Below are positions 44,231 through 53,642 of a DNA stretch of 64,000 nucleotides, piece by piece. The stretch spans positions 58,351 to 122,350 of the forward strand of contig JAFMAI010000002.1 of assembly GCA_029785085.1 (NCBI GenBank). Direction: 5' to 3'. The notes under the pieces were generated by a model, which was given only the letters and a program-made list of their open reading frames with translations, was not told the origin of the DNA and did no database searches. A program made the position numbers and the translations under genes. Source of the stretch: Nitrososphaerota archaeon (GTDB lineage: Archaea > Thermoproteota > Nitrososphaeria > Nitrososphaerales > Gagatemarchaeaceae). The first letter of the stretch is position 1, and every line of letters begins with the position of its first letter.

Positions 44231-45844
44231 TCAGTCGTATATCTGTACCACCGCATTGACGTACCCGGTGGCACCATTGGGGAATGTTCCCTCTCTATTG
44301 GAAGTCTGCACCTTCCCAGCCGCATCGACGGCCCTTGCCAAGATTGAATACTCTCCTGCTGACTGCGGCTTCCACTCGTACGCCCAGAGTGCCCAAGTGA
44401 GGTTGGAAATCGGTGGTTTGACCTGGGCTTCTTCCCACGTCTTGCCATTGTCAAAGCTCACTTCTACGGTGGAAATCCCCCTGTCGCCCGCGAACGCATA
44501 TCCAGACAGGAGTATCGTGCCTCCATACTTTGAAAGGCTCGCCTGGTCTGGGGCAAGTGGGACTATGAACGCCTGGGTGTGCACCCTGGCTGTGTTTGTC
44601 CACCCTCTGGTCTGCCAGTATCCATCATAGACAACCCCAACTACCGAGATTTTGTTAATCCACTTCGCGCTCATCATGCCATACACCCCTGGAATCAATC
44701 CTCTGAGAGGGTAGCCGTGCCTAACTGGAAGGTCTTGGCCGTTCATACCGTAGGCGACCATACTGTCTGGCATCAGAGCCTTTGCCAAGGGGATTCCGAC
44801 GCTATATCCATCTACTGAGTAGAAGACGACATACACCGCTCCTGGGCTCGCGCCCCCTACGTCAGCCAGCAGATCAGAGAGCTTCACCCCCGTCCATTTC
44901 GCGTTACCTATGAGATTCCCGTTCAACACGTTGCTCACACATTCGAGCGTGGTATACTGGCTCGTCTGAGGAAGGGAACTGAGTTCCTGCAGCGTGTAGG
45001 ACTTCGGGGTACCCACGAGTCCGTCCACTGTCAGAGCCCAAGCAGAGACGTCCACGGCGGGGTCTATGACATCTATGGCTACCCTATAGAAGCCACTGTC
45101 AGTCGTCACCTCAGAGTCTACTAGGGAAGCGAGTCTCGGGTCTCTGAAGATAGAGGGCGCCTCTTGGAGGTTAACAGGCTGGCTCGTCCCCGTTGGTTGC
45201 GCACTGGAAGCGAAGAGCTGGTTCAGGCCCATGAGCCCAGCGATCCCAGCGATGACCGCGAACACCATTATGGTCCCCTTTTCAATGAACTCCCTCCTCC
45301 CTCTATCTTCGATGCCGGACCCTCCAAGCAGCCCTTGCCTAGTCACCTGCGGCCGATACACCGACGAGAGCAGGAGTGCGAACACCGCCTGGACCAGTAG
45401 CAGCCCAAGGGGGAAGACCCAGATTGCCTTCGAAGGGGCGTAAGGGGAGGCAACCCCGAAGATGGCGTCTCCGGCCGCGGGGAAAAGGAGAAGGCCGAAG
45501 ACCATCCAAGGGATGAGGCTGAGCACCAACAATCCCTCGAACCTCTTCAGTGCTCCGAAAACCCTCTTCGCGAGGAGGAGGTCGAAGAGAACGACAACCA
45601 GGCCGTAAACAACGGCCGCGATCAGGGTAGCAATCACCAGTCCAATCTGACCAGCTAGATCTCCGAAACGTTGAACCATCGGCTCCTCAATCGACGCAGG
45701 AACCACCCTGAGGAATGCGGCCAGGGCTGACTCAGGAGGGAAAGGGGCGACCCCACCCAGCCTGAGGAGGAAGTTGAAGCAGAGCCCTCCCAGACCGGCC
45801 AACGTCCCTATCAGTAGCAGGGAGGAAGCGTGCCTCAGGCTCAA
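44231..45844 (-). CDS. Membrane-anchored sulfite-oxidase-family molybdoenzyme
   Basis: Residues 1-165 hold about four membrane helices. A twin-arginine-like RREFIEKGTIMVFAVIAGIAGLMG then follows at about residue 183, leading to a sulfite-oxidase-type molybdopterin domain: QYTTLECVSNVLNGN with the Mo-ligand Cys, LPVRHGYPLRGLIPGVYGMMSAKWINKI, and a C-terminal dimerisation domain (STVEVSFDNGKTWEEA). 537 aa. The molybdenum cofactor domain would lie outside the membrane. Natural electron donor/acceptor not known; no cytochrome partner is adjacent. Confidence 0.9.
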   Translation of the reverse strand: MSLRHASSLLLIGTLAGLGGLCFNFLLRLGGVAPFPPESALAAFLRVVPASIEEPMVQRFGDLAGQIGLVIATLIAAVVYGLVVVLFDLLLAKRVFGALKRFEGLLVLSLIPWMVFGLLLFPAAGDAIFGVASPYAPSKAIWVFPLGLLLVQAVFALLLSSVYRPQVTRQGLLGGSGIEDRGRREFIEKGTIMVFAVIAGIAGLMGLNQLFASSAQPTGTSQPVNLQEAPSIFRDPRLASLVDSEVTTDSGFYRVAIDVIDPAVDVSAWALTVDGLVGTPKSYTLQELSSLPQTSQYTTLECVSNVLNGNLIGNAKWTGVKLSDLLADVGGASPGAVYVVFYSVDGYSVGIPLAKALMPDSMVAYGMNGQDLPVRHGYPLRGLIPGVYGMMSAKWINKISVVGVVYDGYWQTRGWTNTARVHTQAFIVPLAPDQASLSKYGGTILLSGYAFAGDRGISTVEVSFDNGKTWEEAQVKPPISNLTWALWAYEWKPQSAGEYSILARAVDAAGKVQTSNREGTFPNGATGYVNAVVQIYD

Positions 45845-46065
45845 CGGGCATTAGGCCCCCACACTAGAAGCTTGGTGTAAGCCTGCCTCAACGCTTCGTA
45901 CCTGGAGGTCCCCGCCGGGGTTACCTAATGACAAGGTGGACGCTAGACTCCGAGCTCCGGCGGATTGCTCCAACTACGACCGAATGCTTCGAGTGGGGAC
46001 CTCGGTGGGTGGACACTCAGGGCCATCGCGAGGGCAGGGAACGACGCTGGATAGGCCGAGCCTCT

Positions 46066-46302
46066 TCACTTCGTCTGCGCCGGGGTAGTGGCCCCGCCTA
46101 CCTTCCCCCTCGACGCCAACACGAATCCGAGGGCAGCCATCAGTACACCGACCAGAGCTATGATTGAACCTGCATAAATCCAGAATGGCACACCGGTCAT
46201 TGATGAGCCCCCGATCATTCCATCCCCCTGAAGCGCGAACACCGTCCCGAGGAGTAGTAGGATGATGCCGAAGACACCCAGACCTAGAAATGGACCCCTC
46301 AA
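46066..46302 (-). CDS. Small membrane protein, 78 aa
   Basis: Two hydrophobic segments (LGLGVFGIILLLLGTVFAL; WIYAGSIIALVGVLMAALGFVLA) joined by a short Gly/Ser-rich loop. The C-terminus is basic then Thr/Gln-rich. No family recognised. It lies downstream of alaX in the same direction (44 bp). Confidence 0.65.
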   Translation of the reverse strand: MRGPFLGLGVFGIILLLLGTVFALQGDGMIGGSSMTGVPFWIYAGSIIALVGVLMAALGFVLASRGKVGGATTPAQTK

Positions 46303-46346
46303 CGCTTCTCCAAACAGGTTTACGTGGCTTAAATAGTTTCTACTGT

Positions 46347-47048
46347 TTATTTCACTGTAAAGTAAAGCCGTCTGTTGCTCTTACCTTTGTTCTCGGTCTT
46401 CTCTCCGACGACCCTCCCTATCTCTCTAGTGTTCTTCACATGGACCCCACCGTCAGCTTGTATGTCCACGTCTCCTATCTGGACGATTCTTAGCATTTCC
46501 AACGAAGGCGGCATCGCGTTGGCGAGCTTGATGAAGCCCGGATTGGCCAGGGCATCCTCCCGCTTCATGAAAAACGATTTGACCTCAAGTCCACGCTCCG
46601 CCGCCTCATTCACCTTGTCGATGTAGTAGGACATCTTTTCCTTGTCAAAGTTCTCCAGATTGAAGTCGACCCGCGAGCCGTCCGGGCTAATCTGGTTACC
46701 TGTGATGAGCGCGCCTGTCTCTCGGTTGACCACCGAACTGAGTATGTGGGCGGTTGTATGCATCCTCATGATTCGGAGGCGCCTCTCCCAGTCCAGGACT
46801 CCGTGGATTCGGTCCCCGGGGGCAACCCCGGACGCCGTGTCCATGACATGGAATATCTCTTCGCCTTCCTTCATTACTTCGACTACCTTCGACCCCCCAA
46901 GAGTCCCGGTATCAGACACCAGTCCTCCTCCCCGGGGGTTGAACGCCGTCTGGTCCAGCACAACCCTGTTCCCGTCTGCGGCCACAACTTCTGCATCGAA
47001 TTCTCTCACGTAGGCGTCATCCCAGAAAATCCGCTTTGTCAACCCCAT
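46347..47048 (-). CDS. alaX: Alanyl-tRNA editing protein AlaX
   Basis: Trans-editing enzyme removing Ser or Gly from mischarged tRNA-Ala. Zinc ligands are HTTAH in RIMRMHTTAHILSSVV and the later DGGVHVKNT; the Cys found in AlaRS-type motifs is replaced by D/G, as often in AlaX. The N-terminal VVLDQTAFNPRGGGLVSDTG and the C-terminal RIVQIGDVDIQADGG are typical. 233 aa, the AlaX-M size. Confidence 0.93.
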   Translation of the reverse strand: MGLTKRIFWDDAYVREFDAEVVAADGNRVVLDQTAFNPRGGGLVSDTGTLGGSKVVEVMKEGEEIFHVMDTASGVAPGDRIHGVLDWERRLRIMRMHTTAHILSSVVNRETGALITGNQISPDGSRVDFNLENFDKEKMSYYIDKVNEAAERGLEVKSFFMKREDALANPGFIKLANAMPPSLEMLRIVQIGDVDIQADGGVHVKNTREIGRVVGEKTENKGKSNRRLYFTVK

Positions 47049-47086
47049 CCTCCTCCACAGCTCTCGGATTTAACATTCTACGGGCA

Positions 47087-48403
47087 TCAATATGCGCTGA
47101 TTTTCATCTGAGTCAGTTCCCTCGAAATCAGTACGCTCTCCCTCTTCCATCTAGCCTTTGAGATCCGCATTTTCGACAGGGCGGAGTCCATCGCATCCGC
47201 AAACGTGCCGTACTTCTGGAACTGCTGCCTGAAGAGACTCCGTATGCTCTCTCTAACGTTCCATACCCCCAGCGGCATGATAAACCCTGGGTACGTCTCC
47301 CGCAGGACGATGGCCGCCGCCTGTCGCCTCTCCCTCTCCAGCGCTTCCCCCACGGCCAGCCTGGTGGAGTAGTAGCAGCCTCCCACTCGGGCGTATTTCG
47401 TCCTCCCGAAGTGCTCTTCATAGTCGCCTATCATGTATGGCTCACTAGTGTACTGGTTCCACGTGGTGTTTGGGAACCAGGCTTCGATCCATTCGAATCT
47501 CCAGGGCTCTGGCATCAGCACGGCGACGTACTGGTTGTCGTAGACCGCGAAGTCGTACACCCGGTACTCGTCGATGGTCGGATACCGCTTTAGCTTCTCG
47601 ATGAGCCCGACGCTGATGGCGTCGTCGACCGCCGTGATGCTCCATCGGGTGGGCACAATCCTCCTCCGCCCACCGACACCGAACATGCCCAGAGAGAACG
47701 CCTTCTGAATCTTGGTGACCAGCACCCCCTTCCTGTACAGCTCACCTATTGCACTGGCCGCTCCCAGGTCTCTATCGTAGTACGCTGTCTGTATCCTCCT
47801 GTCTACAGATGGGTTGTCAATCCTGAACTTGTCGAGAGGGCCAGAAGGCCCGTAGGGCTGTGTATCTTCGTTCAGGGTCAAAATCCGCCTCGGCGCCTTC
47901 GTGAGTTTCAGCTCTGCGTCCACTGGTTTCGCTGCCATCGCAAGCTCCTGCAGGGAAGAGAGAATCCGCCCAGGATCGCGTGCGTCTTCGACGCTCGCCT
48001 TGGAGTTCCCCCTGACCAGGGAGTACCTATAGTCGACTATCTGGTCGATCGGTCTGCCCAACCACTCCTCCGGTGTGTCCAAGATGGAAGTGTCTCCGAA
48101 ACTTTGTGGGACCATGGGCCCTATGGACACCTTTGGGTATCCGAGCCTCCCAACAAACACCCCGGGAGGGGAGGATCCTGCGATTTCATTCGTCGACACT
48201 GACGGGCTCAGTTTCGCCATCGCCTGGGCTTTCACTATGATGGGACACCTCGGCTTGCCGCACAGGAGCTTGGCCCCTCGACACGCCAGACACATCCAGG
48301 CTGGAGGGCTCTCCACCACTTCGATGGACCTGGCCATCTCCTCCTCGAGCCCGGTGACCGAGACGGCCATCACGTTAGAAAGCCAGGTGATACGCCGGGG
48401 CAC
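47087..48403 (-). CDS. Nre-family DNA repair protein
   Basis: Matches the archaeal Nre family (DUF650/651): CLACRGAKLLCGKPRCPI zinc-like cluster near residue 40, VFVGRLGYPKVSIGPM and the conserved blocks DYRYSLVRGNS, GGRRRIVPTRWSITAVDD and ARVGGCYYSTRLAVGEAL. Known members interact with PCNA and act in mitomycin-type damage repair. It follows rad50 by 53 bp in the same direction, so a repair operon is likely. Classical PIP-box at the extreme C-terminus is not obvious. Confidence 0.9.
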   Translation of the reverse strand: MPRRITWLSNVMAVSVTGLEEEMARSIEVVESPPAWMCLACRGAKLLCGKPRCPIIVKAQAMAKLSPSVSTNEIAGSSPPGVFVGRLGYPKVSIGPMVPQSFGDTSILDTPEEWLGRPIDQIVDYRYSLVRGNSKASVEDARDPGRILSSLQELAMAAKPVDAELKLTKAPRRILTLNEDTQPYGPSGPLDKFRIDNPSVDRRIQTAYYDRDLGAASAIGELYRKGVLVTKIQKAFSLGMFGVGGRRRIVPTRWSITAVDDAISVGLIEKLKRYPTIDEYRVYDFAVYDNQYVAVLMPEPWRFEWIEAWFPNTTWNQYTSEPYMIGDYEEHFGRTKYARVGGCYYSTRLAVGEALERERRQAAAIVLRETYPGFIMPLGVWNVRESIRSLFRQQFQKYGTFADAMDSALSKMRISKARWKRESVLISRELTQMKISAY

Positions 48404-48455
48404 AGTTTGACCAGAGATATTCTCCTCTTAAACTCGGCGCAGTCTCAGTGGACGG

Positions 48456-50480
48456 CTATGAGACCCTGACCGCTGACTCGCTTCCGGCCTTTTCCACTAT
48501 GAAGATCTGGTCGGCAAGGCTCTCGAGTTCCTTGTCGTGCGACACGATTATGGTCTGTGGGCAACCCACATCGTCGAGGACCTCTCTCACCATTCCCAGT
48601 TGCTCCTTGCTGAAACCGTCAGTTGGTTCATCAAGTATCAAGAGGTTGGGCTTCATTCCGACCGATACTCTCTGGGCGAGAACATTCAACGCGAGGCGAT
48701 AGGCGAACGCAACGCTTGTCCTCTCACCCCCACTCAGGTATCTCACATCCTGTTCGTACCCCCCCTGAGTGACCACCGGAGTGAAGCCTTCATCCACGCC
48801 GACCTCCTTATCCGGGTCGTTCACTAGAATGCCAAACCACCTCTTGAACAACGAATCGAACTCCTGATTGATGGTGGCCAGTACAGACTTCTCGATGACC
48901 CTGACGGTGGGGACGAAGTAGTCCTCCAGCCAAATCTCATGCTCTCTGAGCCTCTTGCCTTTGTTGGACGCTTCTTCTTTGGCGATTATCTCTATGGCAA
49001 TCTCCGTCTGCCTCTTCTGGACCGATTCGAGGAGACCCCTGGTCCTGGCAAGCCTCTCTCTACTTGCCCTCAGAGTCTCCTCCGCTCTAGCCAGCCTCTT
49101 GTCAGTCTCCCCCTTCTCTTTTGCCAGTCCGCTCAGCTCATCTAGCTGCTTTCCGAGCTGCTGGAGGGCGTTATTTGCGAACGCTGCCCTCTTCTCGAAC
49201 TTGCGTTTCGATTGTTCCTTCTTCTCGATTTCGGCTTTCAACTTCGACCTTTCGGCCCGCTGCCGGGCCGCTTCTTTTACCGCATCCTTGTACGATTCCC
49301 CAAGCTCAATCTTCACCTTCAGAGATTCGACCTCTTCATCGAGAGAAGCCAGCGCCTCGGCCAGGTGGTTCCGCTCAGCATCCTTCCTCTCTCTTTTGCT
49401 CTCGAAGTCGTGGGCCTCCGCCGCCCGATCGCATACGGGACAGACCCCGTTCTTGATTATGGACTCGTAATCCACGAGCTTGGCTTCGGTGGCAGCTTTG
49501 AGCTCGATGATCTTCTTCACCTTCGCCTCGAGGGCTCTCTCTCGCCGCTCCAGTTCGGCAAGGGAATCGATTGAGGAGGGTCGCTCGAAATCGGCCCGAG
49601 CCATAGCGGCTTCTAAGTCTCTGAGACTCACGTTCAGCGCAGCGATTTCGTCGCCTAACTCGTTCGCGTCCTTTGTGGCATCCGCCATGAGCCGGTCGTA
49701 GTATTCCGTCTCCGCCTTGATGCTCTGAAGACTGACTTCACGTTTCTGCAGATCTTCCTTCTCTGCCTTCAGGAGGCGTACCTGCTCTTCCTCAGCTGTC
49801 CCAGCGTCCTCCAGCCTGGTCAGCTCGGTCTTGTGCTTTTCCTCATCTGCCTGAAGCTTCTGCACATTCGAGCGAAGTTCCTCCATGCCCGTGGCGATGC
49901 CATCTTGTTTCTGTGCTTCTCCTCTGATGCTCCTCACGGCTTCATCCGCGTTGGTTGCGGCGATTTTGTAGTCCTCGACCCTGAATGCCCGTCTTAGTAT
50001 CTGGAGCCTCTGTTCCGGGACGAGCGCCAATATGCTCTTCATTTCCTCCTGGGGGGTGTAGACCGCATAACGATAGATCCAGCTCTGGGCCTTGGGGTCA
50101 GGGGCCTCGTTGAACTCCAGTGCCTCGAGCACTTTCTCCTTCAGTTCGCTTGGCGACAACAGGAGCGCCTCGCTGGGGGTTTTCAGTTCCCCATCGGTCT
50201 GCTGGATTCTCCCCCCCTTCCTCTGAAGTCTCCTCGTGACCTGGTATTCTGACCCGTTGACCTCGAAGGTCATCCTCACTTCACCACTGTCCGTCCCTAT
50301 CTTCAGGAGCGAACTACCAGAATCCGACCCTAAGCCGAAAAGGGCAAACTCGATTCCTATCAAAACGCTGGATTTTCCCGAGCCTATATCGCCCTCCAAC
50401 AAAGTCCTGCCGAGCGGGAACTTGATCAGCGAGTGGATGTGGCTCCTGATGTTCGTGAGCTCAAGCTCTTTGACTATCAA
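48456..50480 (-). CDS. rad50: DNA double-strand break repair ATPase Rad50
   Basis: Walker A LLEGDIGSGKSSVLIG at about residue 35, zinc hook GVCPVCDRAAEAH at about 347, ABC signature YLSGGERTSVAFAYRLALN at about 580 and Walker B LLILDEPTDGF at about 613. Two antiparallel coiled-coil arms flank the hook. 674 aa makes its arms shorter than those of common archaeal Rad50 (about 850-900 aa). Forms the MR complex with Mre11 at broken DNA ends. Four bases overlap between mre11 stop and this start. Confidence 0.95.
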   Translation of the reverse strand: MIVKELELTNIRSHIHSLIKFPLGRTLLEGDIGSGKSSVLIGIEFALFGLGSDSGSSLLKIGTDSGEVRMTFEVNGSEYQVTRRLQRKGGRIQQTDGELKTPSEALLLSPSELKEKVLEALEFNEAPDPKAQSWIYRYAVYTPQEEMKSILALVPEQRLQILRRAFRVEDYKIAATNADEAVRSIRGEAQKQDGIATGMEELRSNVQKLQADEEKHKTELTRLEDAGTAEEEQVRLLKAEKEDLQKREVSLQSIKAETEYYDRLMADATKDANELGDEIAALNVSLRDLEAAMARADFERPSSIDSLAELERRERALEAKVKKIIELKAATEAKLVDYESIIKNGVCPVCDRAAEAHDFESKRERKDAERNHLAEALASLDEEVESLKVKIELGESYKDAVKEAARQRAERSKLKAEIEKKEQSKRKFEKRAAFANNALQQLGKQLDELSGLAKEKGETDKRLARAEETLRASRERLARTRGLLESVQKRQTEIAIEIIAKEEASNKGKRLREHEIWLEDYFVPTVRVIEKSVLATINQEFDSLFKRWFGILVNDPDKEVGVDEGFTPVVTQGGYEQDVRYLSGGERTSVAFAYRLALNVLAQRVSVGMKPNLLILDEPTDGFSKEQLGMVREVLDDVGCPQTIIVSHDKELESLADQIFIVEKAGSESAVRVS

Positions 50481-51751
50481 GTCGACTCTTTTTTCTCCAG
50501 CACATGTGTCCCGTCTCTTACCATCCTCGTTATGTAGTCTTTCTTTGCCTCTCCAAGCTTGGGTGGCTGCCTCCAGAACCTGAGGAGTTCGACCGCAACT
50601 TCCGCGCCCTTCTCCCCCTTCAAGTGCTCTTCAGTCACCTCGACCTTCGCAACTTCGCCTTCGAACAGTTTCCTCTCGATGGACGAGGGCTCTTCTCCGG
50701 AGAAGATAGGGTCTGTGGTCTCCTTAGACTTCAACCCGTTCCTGTTAAGGTAGACATGGATGGCACCTCGCTCGAAAAGACTAGAGCGCAGGCTTGCCAA
50801 TCCCAACTCAGAGACTTTCCCTCCAGCAATCTCACCGAATGCCTTGATGACCACGAGCTTGCCAGCTACGTCTACCGTCGTAAAGTCATCCTCAATCATA
50901 GACCCTGCATCGGGGGCGTTTCGCCCCGTCAAGTCATATTCCCTGAAGACGCCTTCGAACGAATTCATTGATATGAACGTCTTGTTCCTCACGCGCTCGT
51001 CGAACTCGACGATGTAGAATCCGCGTTTCTCACCTTTTGCCGTGGCTTCGAGGTCATGCCCGTAGCCGGTGAACAACGGGCCGGGGAATACGACATTCTC
51101 CATCCCCGCTAGACTGTATTCACCTCTTTCATGGATGTGCCCCCCTGCATAATAGTCGAATCCTTTCGGGAGCATGGACACGTCCACCGTTTCCATAGAG
51201 CCGAGGTGGCTTGGTTTCAGCTCGGTCAGTCCGCTGTGGAACACGAATATTTTGAACCCACGCTCTCCCTCCAACGCCGGTCTGTCAAGCGCCTGAAAGT
51301 ACGTGCTTTCGAGCCCTATCTTCCGCGCCGAGATGCCGGCTATCTTCGCTCCTGTTTTCTCGTCGACAGTAACCCCCAGTCTGAGGCTGTCTCCGTCGAA
51401 GGTTGGTTTGAACACATTGGTGAGTACTCCAGCGGTGTTGAGGATGTCAATGACAGAAGTCCCGTTGGGGGTATAGTCGTGGCTCCCATAGATGGCATAG
51501 ATAGGAATCCCATGTCGCCGTACCTCGACCATGCTCCTTAACGCGGTGTCTACGACCCGTAAGTCTGGGATGCCCACATGGAACAGGTCGCCAGACACGA
51601 GGACGAAGTCAACGCCGAGTTCAACGCATTTCTTCATCGTCGCGTCAAAGGTCTCCAGCTCGAGCCTCTGGAGGCTAGGTTCCCTGTGAGCTCCGAGGTG
51701 AGCGTCTGCCAGGTGGGCGAACTTGTGCAACCCACGACCATGGGCCGACAT
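50477..51751 (-). CDS. mre11: DNA double-strand break repair nuclease Mre11
   Basis: Metallophosphatase motifs: FAHLADAHLGAHRE (I), LVSGDLFHVGIPD (II), AIYGSHDYTP (III), and YYAGGHIHERGEYSL (IV-V). The C-terminal part (residues 260-424) includes the Rad50-binding helices. Mn-dependent nuclease acting with Rad50. ATG 51751 is good; the upstream gene on this strand is not herA or nurA, unlike many archaeal repair operons. Confidence 0.95.
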   Translation of the reverse strand: MSAHGRGLHKFAHLADAHLGAHREPSLQRLELETFDATMKKCVELGVDFVLVSGDLFHVGIPDLRVVDTALRSMVEVRRHGIPIYAIYGSHDYTPNGTSVIDILNTAGVLTNVFKPTFDGDSLRLGVTVDEKTGAKIAGISARKIGLESTYFQALDRPALEGERGFKIFVFHSGLTELKPSHLGSMETVDVSMLPKGFDYYAGGHIHERGEYSLAGMENVVFPGPLFTGYGHDLEATAKGEKRGFYIVEFDERVRNKTFISMNSFEGVFREYDLTGRNAPDAGSMIEDDFTTVDVAGKLVVIKAFGEIAGGKVSELGLASLRSSLFERGAIHVYLNRNGLKSKETTDPIFSGEEPSSIERKLFEGEVAKVEVTEEHLKGEKGAEVAVELLRFWRQPPKLGEAKKDYITRMVRDGTHVLEKKEST

Positions 51752-51772
51752 CAGTTTAAGCGCCTTTTGGAG

Positions 51773-51883
51773 TCAGGGAAGCTTGAGCCTGAACTCACAG
51801 TCGTTGTCTCCTGTCGCTCGGAACTTGGCCTCTTCGCAGTTCGCCTTGAAGCAAATCCCCGGCCTGCAGCGACTGGTCGCCAA
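51773..51883 (-). CDS. Possible Cys-rich short peptide, 36 aa
   Basis: A TTG-start frame reading MATSRCRPGICFKANCEEAKF, then a Cys and a short tail ending RLKLP. Four Cys over 30 residues could bind zinc. It lies 22 bp upstream of mre11 on the same strand. Because it is so short this may be chance. Confidence 0.3.
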   Translation of the reverse strand: MATSRCRPGICFKANCEEAKFRATGDNDCEFRLKLP

Positions 51884-52522
51884 AGTTCTTGACCAGTCGA
51901 TTCTCTCCTGGGGACGCTGAATTCAATCCTGCAATCTAGTTCGGCGACCATTTCCCATTTCGCCTCCTTGGCGAGTCAGATGGCATTACGTAGACCTCTG
52001 CGGGCCCGGTCCTTCCGGTGTTCCTATAGGAGTCAGTTCGCTCCACGATGTCTTCTGACACTGGCTGATTCGGAAAGAAGCAGGTAGGTGGATGATCGCT
52101 TAGCCTACGCACTTTCTCTGAGTCGCGTTCATCCTAGCCACTCACGTTAAGCGACTCGCAAGTCCGCCCCCCACATATTCTGCTTTAGTGAGAGACGCTT
52201 TGACTGTTACTTTCTGAACCTCTGCTCCTATCTGTATTGCTCTACTATAAGCTGGTCGCGCCCCTGGCCTCGCTTATTGGTCCACCAACAGCGCCAAGGT
52301 CCCCTCGCAGACGTTCATGATTTTGTCAAGAATAGAACGGCCAGAAGGAAGTTTCGCAGGCTATCGGTCGTCTTTTCAGGCACTCACACTTCAGGCGATG
52401 GTCGGGATTCCTCCATCCAAACACACGCCTTGCTCGTGGCACCCGATTCGGGCTTGACTGCTAGGGGAGCACGAACCTCAGAAGGATTTAATTGTTGAAC
52501 AGTTCCCACAGAAGAAGACGAC
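51884..52522. other. Stretch without a supported gene
   Basis: About 640 bp. Nothing coding-like is seen. AT-rich sequence at about 52486-52497 upstream of 52523 (GGATTTAATTGTT) resembles an archaeal promoter core. Confidence 0.45.
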
Positions 52523-52867
52523 TTGTCTGACATGATTGGCCACGAAGAGATAGTGCGGAGGCTGATGATGCTCGAGAAGCGCATCAGTGACCTCGAAGTG
52601 TCTTTGAAGCTAGGCGCAGACACATTTTCAGGCTCACCAACGACCGGAGCACCTGATTACCGGTTCGACGACCTCCCCACATCGCTCGCCAGGACTTTAC
52701 GAGCCATGCATGCCCTCGGGGAGGGAGACGCCACTGCAATAAGCAAGAAGACAGAGAGGAGCAGGAGTGTTGAGGCAATCTATCTCAATCAGCTCGTGAG
52801 GCTAGGCGCCTTAACACGTGCCAGGACCGGGAAGAAAGTGCTGTTCATGATAGCCAGATTCTGTTAG
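52523..52867 (+). CDS. Small winged-helix regulator
   Basis: Residues 1-40 form a helix with heptad spacing (VRRLMMLEKRISDLEVSLKLG), followed by a winged-helix-like DNA-binding part: LARTLRAMHALGEGDATAISKKTERSRSVEAIYLNQLVRLGALTRAR and GKKVLFMI. This is the coiled-coil plus ArsR/MarR-like arrangement of small archaeal regulators. ATG or TTG start near 52523; 114 aa. No neighbour suggests its target. Confidence 0.75.
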   Translation: MSDMIGHEEIVRRLMMLEKRISDLEVSLKLGADTFSGSPTTGAPDYRFDDLPTSLARTLRAMHALGEGDATAISKKTERSRSVEAIYLNQLVRLGALTRARTGKKVLFMIARFC

Positions 52868-53272
52868 CCTCTTGCTCGGACGCCGATGCATATGACTCCC
52901 ACCAGATTACCCATTCCATAGATTGTCTTTCCTACAATCTGCGGTCCCAGTGTTCCCCCTGCATTGACCCTGCGACTTGGCCTTCGTCAGCGTAGTTCAG
53001 CCAAGTAGCTCTGTGCTAACGTGCCCACCTCATCAGATCGATTCATGGAGTCCTATCGATTCGACTATCAATAGACTGACATGTTTCTCGTGCGAGAGCC
53101 TCTGGACCAGCCTGAGCAGGCCCCAATTGGCCACGAATTCATCCAGCCGGATGGCTTCCTCGCGCAGGAAAACGGTTTAGCCGCTGGTGATCAGCTCTGA
53201 TTATGTGCCTACAATCGGCTACGCATCGGTGACTCTCCGTTGGATGGAGCCATCAAAGCCCCATCAAGTCCC

Positions 53273-53509
53273 CTACAGTCGTTCTCGACTTTCCAGATTC
53301 GTGGTATACATGGCCCAAATCTTGCCCTCTCGGTGCTTTGTGTGACTGTAGAAGAGGAAACTACAAGCAGGGTGTGGATTTCCCGGCCCCCAGGGGATCC
53401 GAAATGACCGCACAATCACCAGGCATGAATCCGCCTCCGAGAACTCGTCGAGCCATTCAGCGTCTGGTCTGACTCTCTCCTCGCTGCGCCTGCTGCCCTG
53501 ACCGCTCAT
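53273..53509 (-). CDS. Possible small protein, 78 aa
   Basis: ATG at 53509 after a GGGTG purine run; MSGQGSRRSEERVRPDAEWLDEF, then SCLVIVRSFRIPWGPGNPHP and a polar C-terminus. Codon use is acceptable but there is no recognised family. The overlapping frame at 53209-53415 argues that this may be chance. Confidence 0.3.
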   Translation of the reverse strand: MSGQGSRRSEERVRPDAEWLDEFSEADSCLVIVRSFRIPWGPGNPHPACSFLFYSHTKHREGKIWAMYTTNLESRERL

Positions 53510-53560
53510 CACCCTTGTGGACGTCGACCCATGCCTCTCTCAACATCTGTCTGGTACTCA

Positions 53561-53637
53561 TCACTTCGCGGGCACGCCGGAAAGCCGGCGACCGGAAGCG
53601 AGTGAAATGCCCCCGGCGGAGGTCTCCCCTCCGCCGA
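53561..53637. repeat. Two adjacent hairpins after the RNase P RNA
   Basis: One hairpin pairs CGCCGG (53575-53580) with CCGGCG (53585-53590), extended by TCACT.CGC at 53561 with GCGAGTGA at 53598-53605. The other pairs CGGCGGAGG (53614-53622) with CCTCCGCCG (53629-53637) around a 6-base loop. The second begins about 5 bp past the RNA 3' end. Confidence 0.5.
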
Positions 53638-53642
53638 GGAAT

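Larger units (their letters stand above)
52868..53642. other. Gene-poor stretch downstream of the RNase P RNA gene
   Basis: A possible 78-aa minus-strand frame (below) and two hairpins are the only features noticed. No transposase or tRNA. Confidence 0.4.

Noticed and set aside
53400..53560. C/D box small RNAs from GTGATGA and CTGA motifs
   Set aside because: Two C-box-like motifs occur on the minus strand, but D', C' and D boxes do not have the usual spacing.
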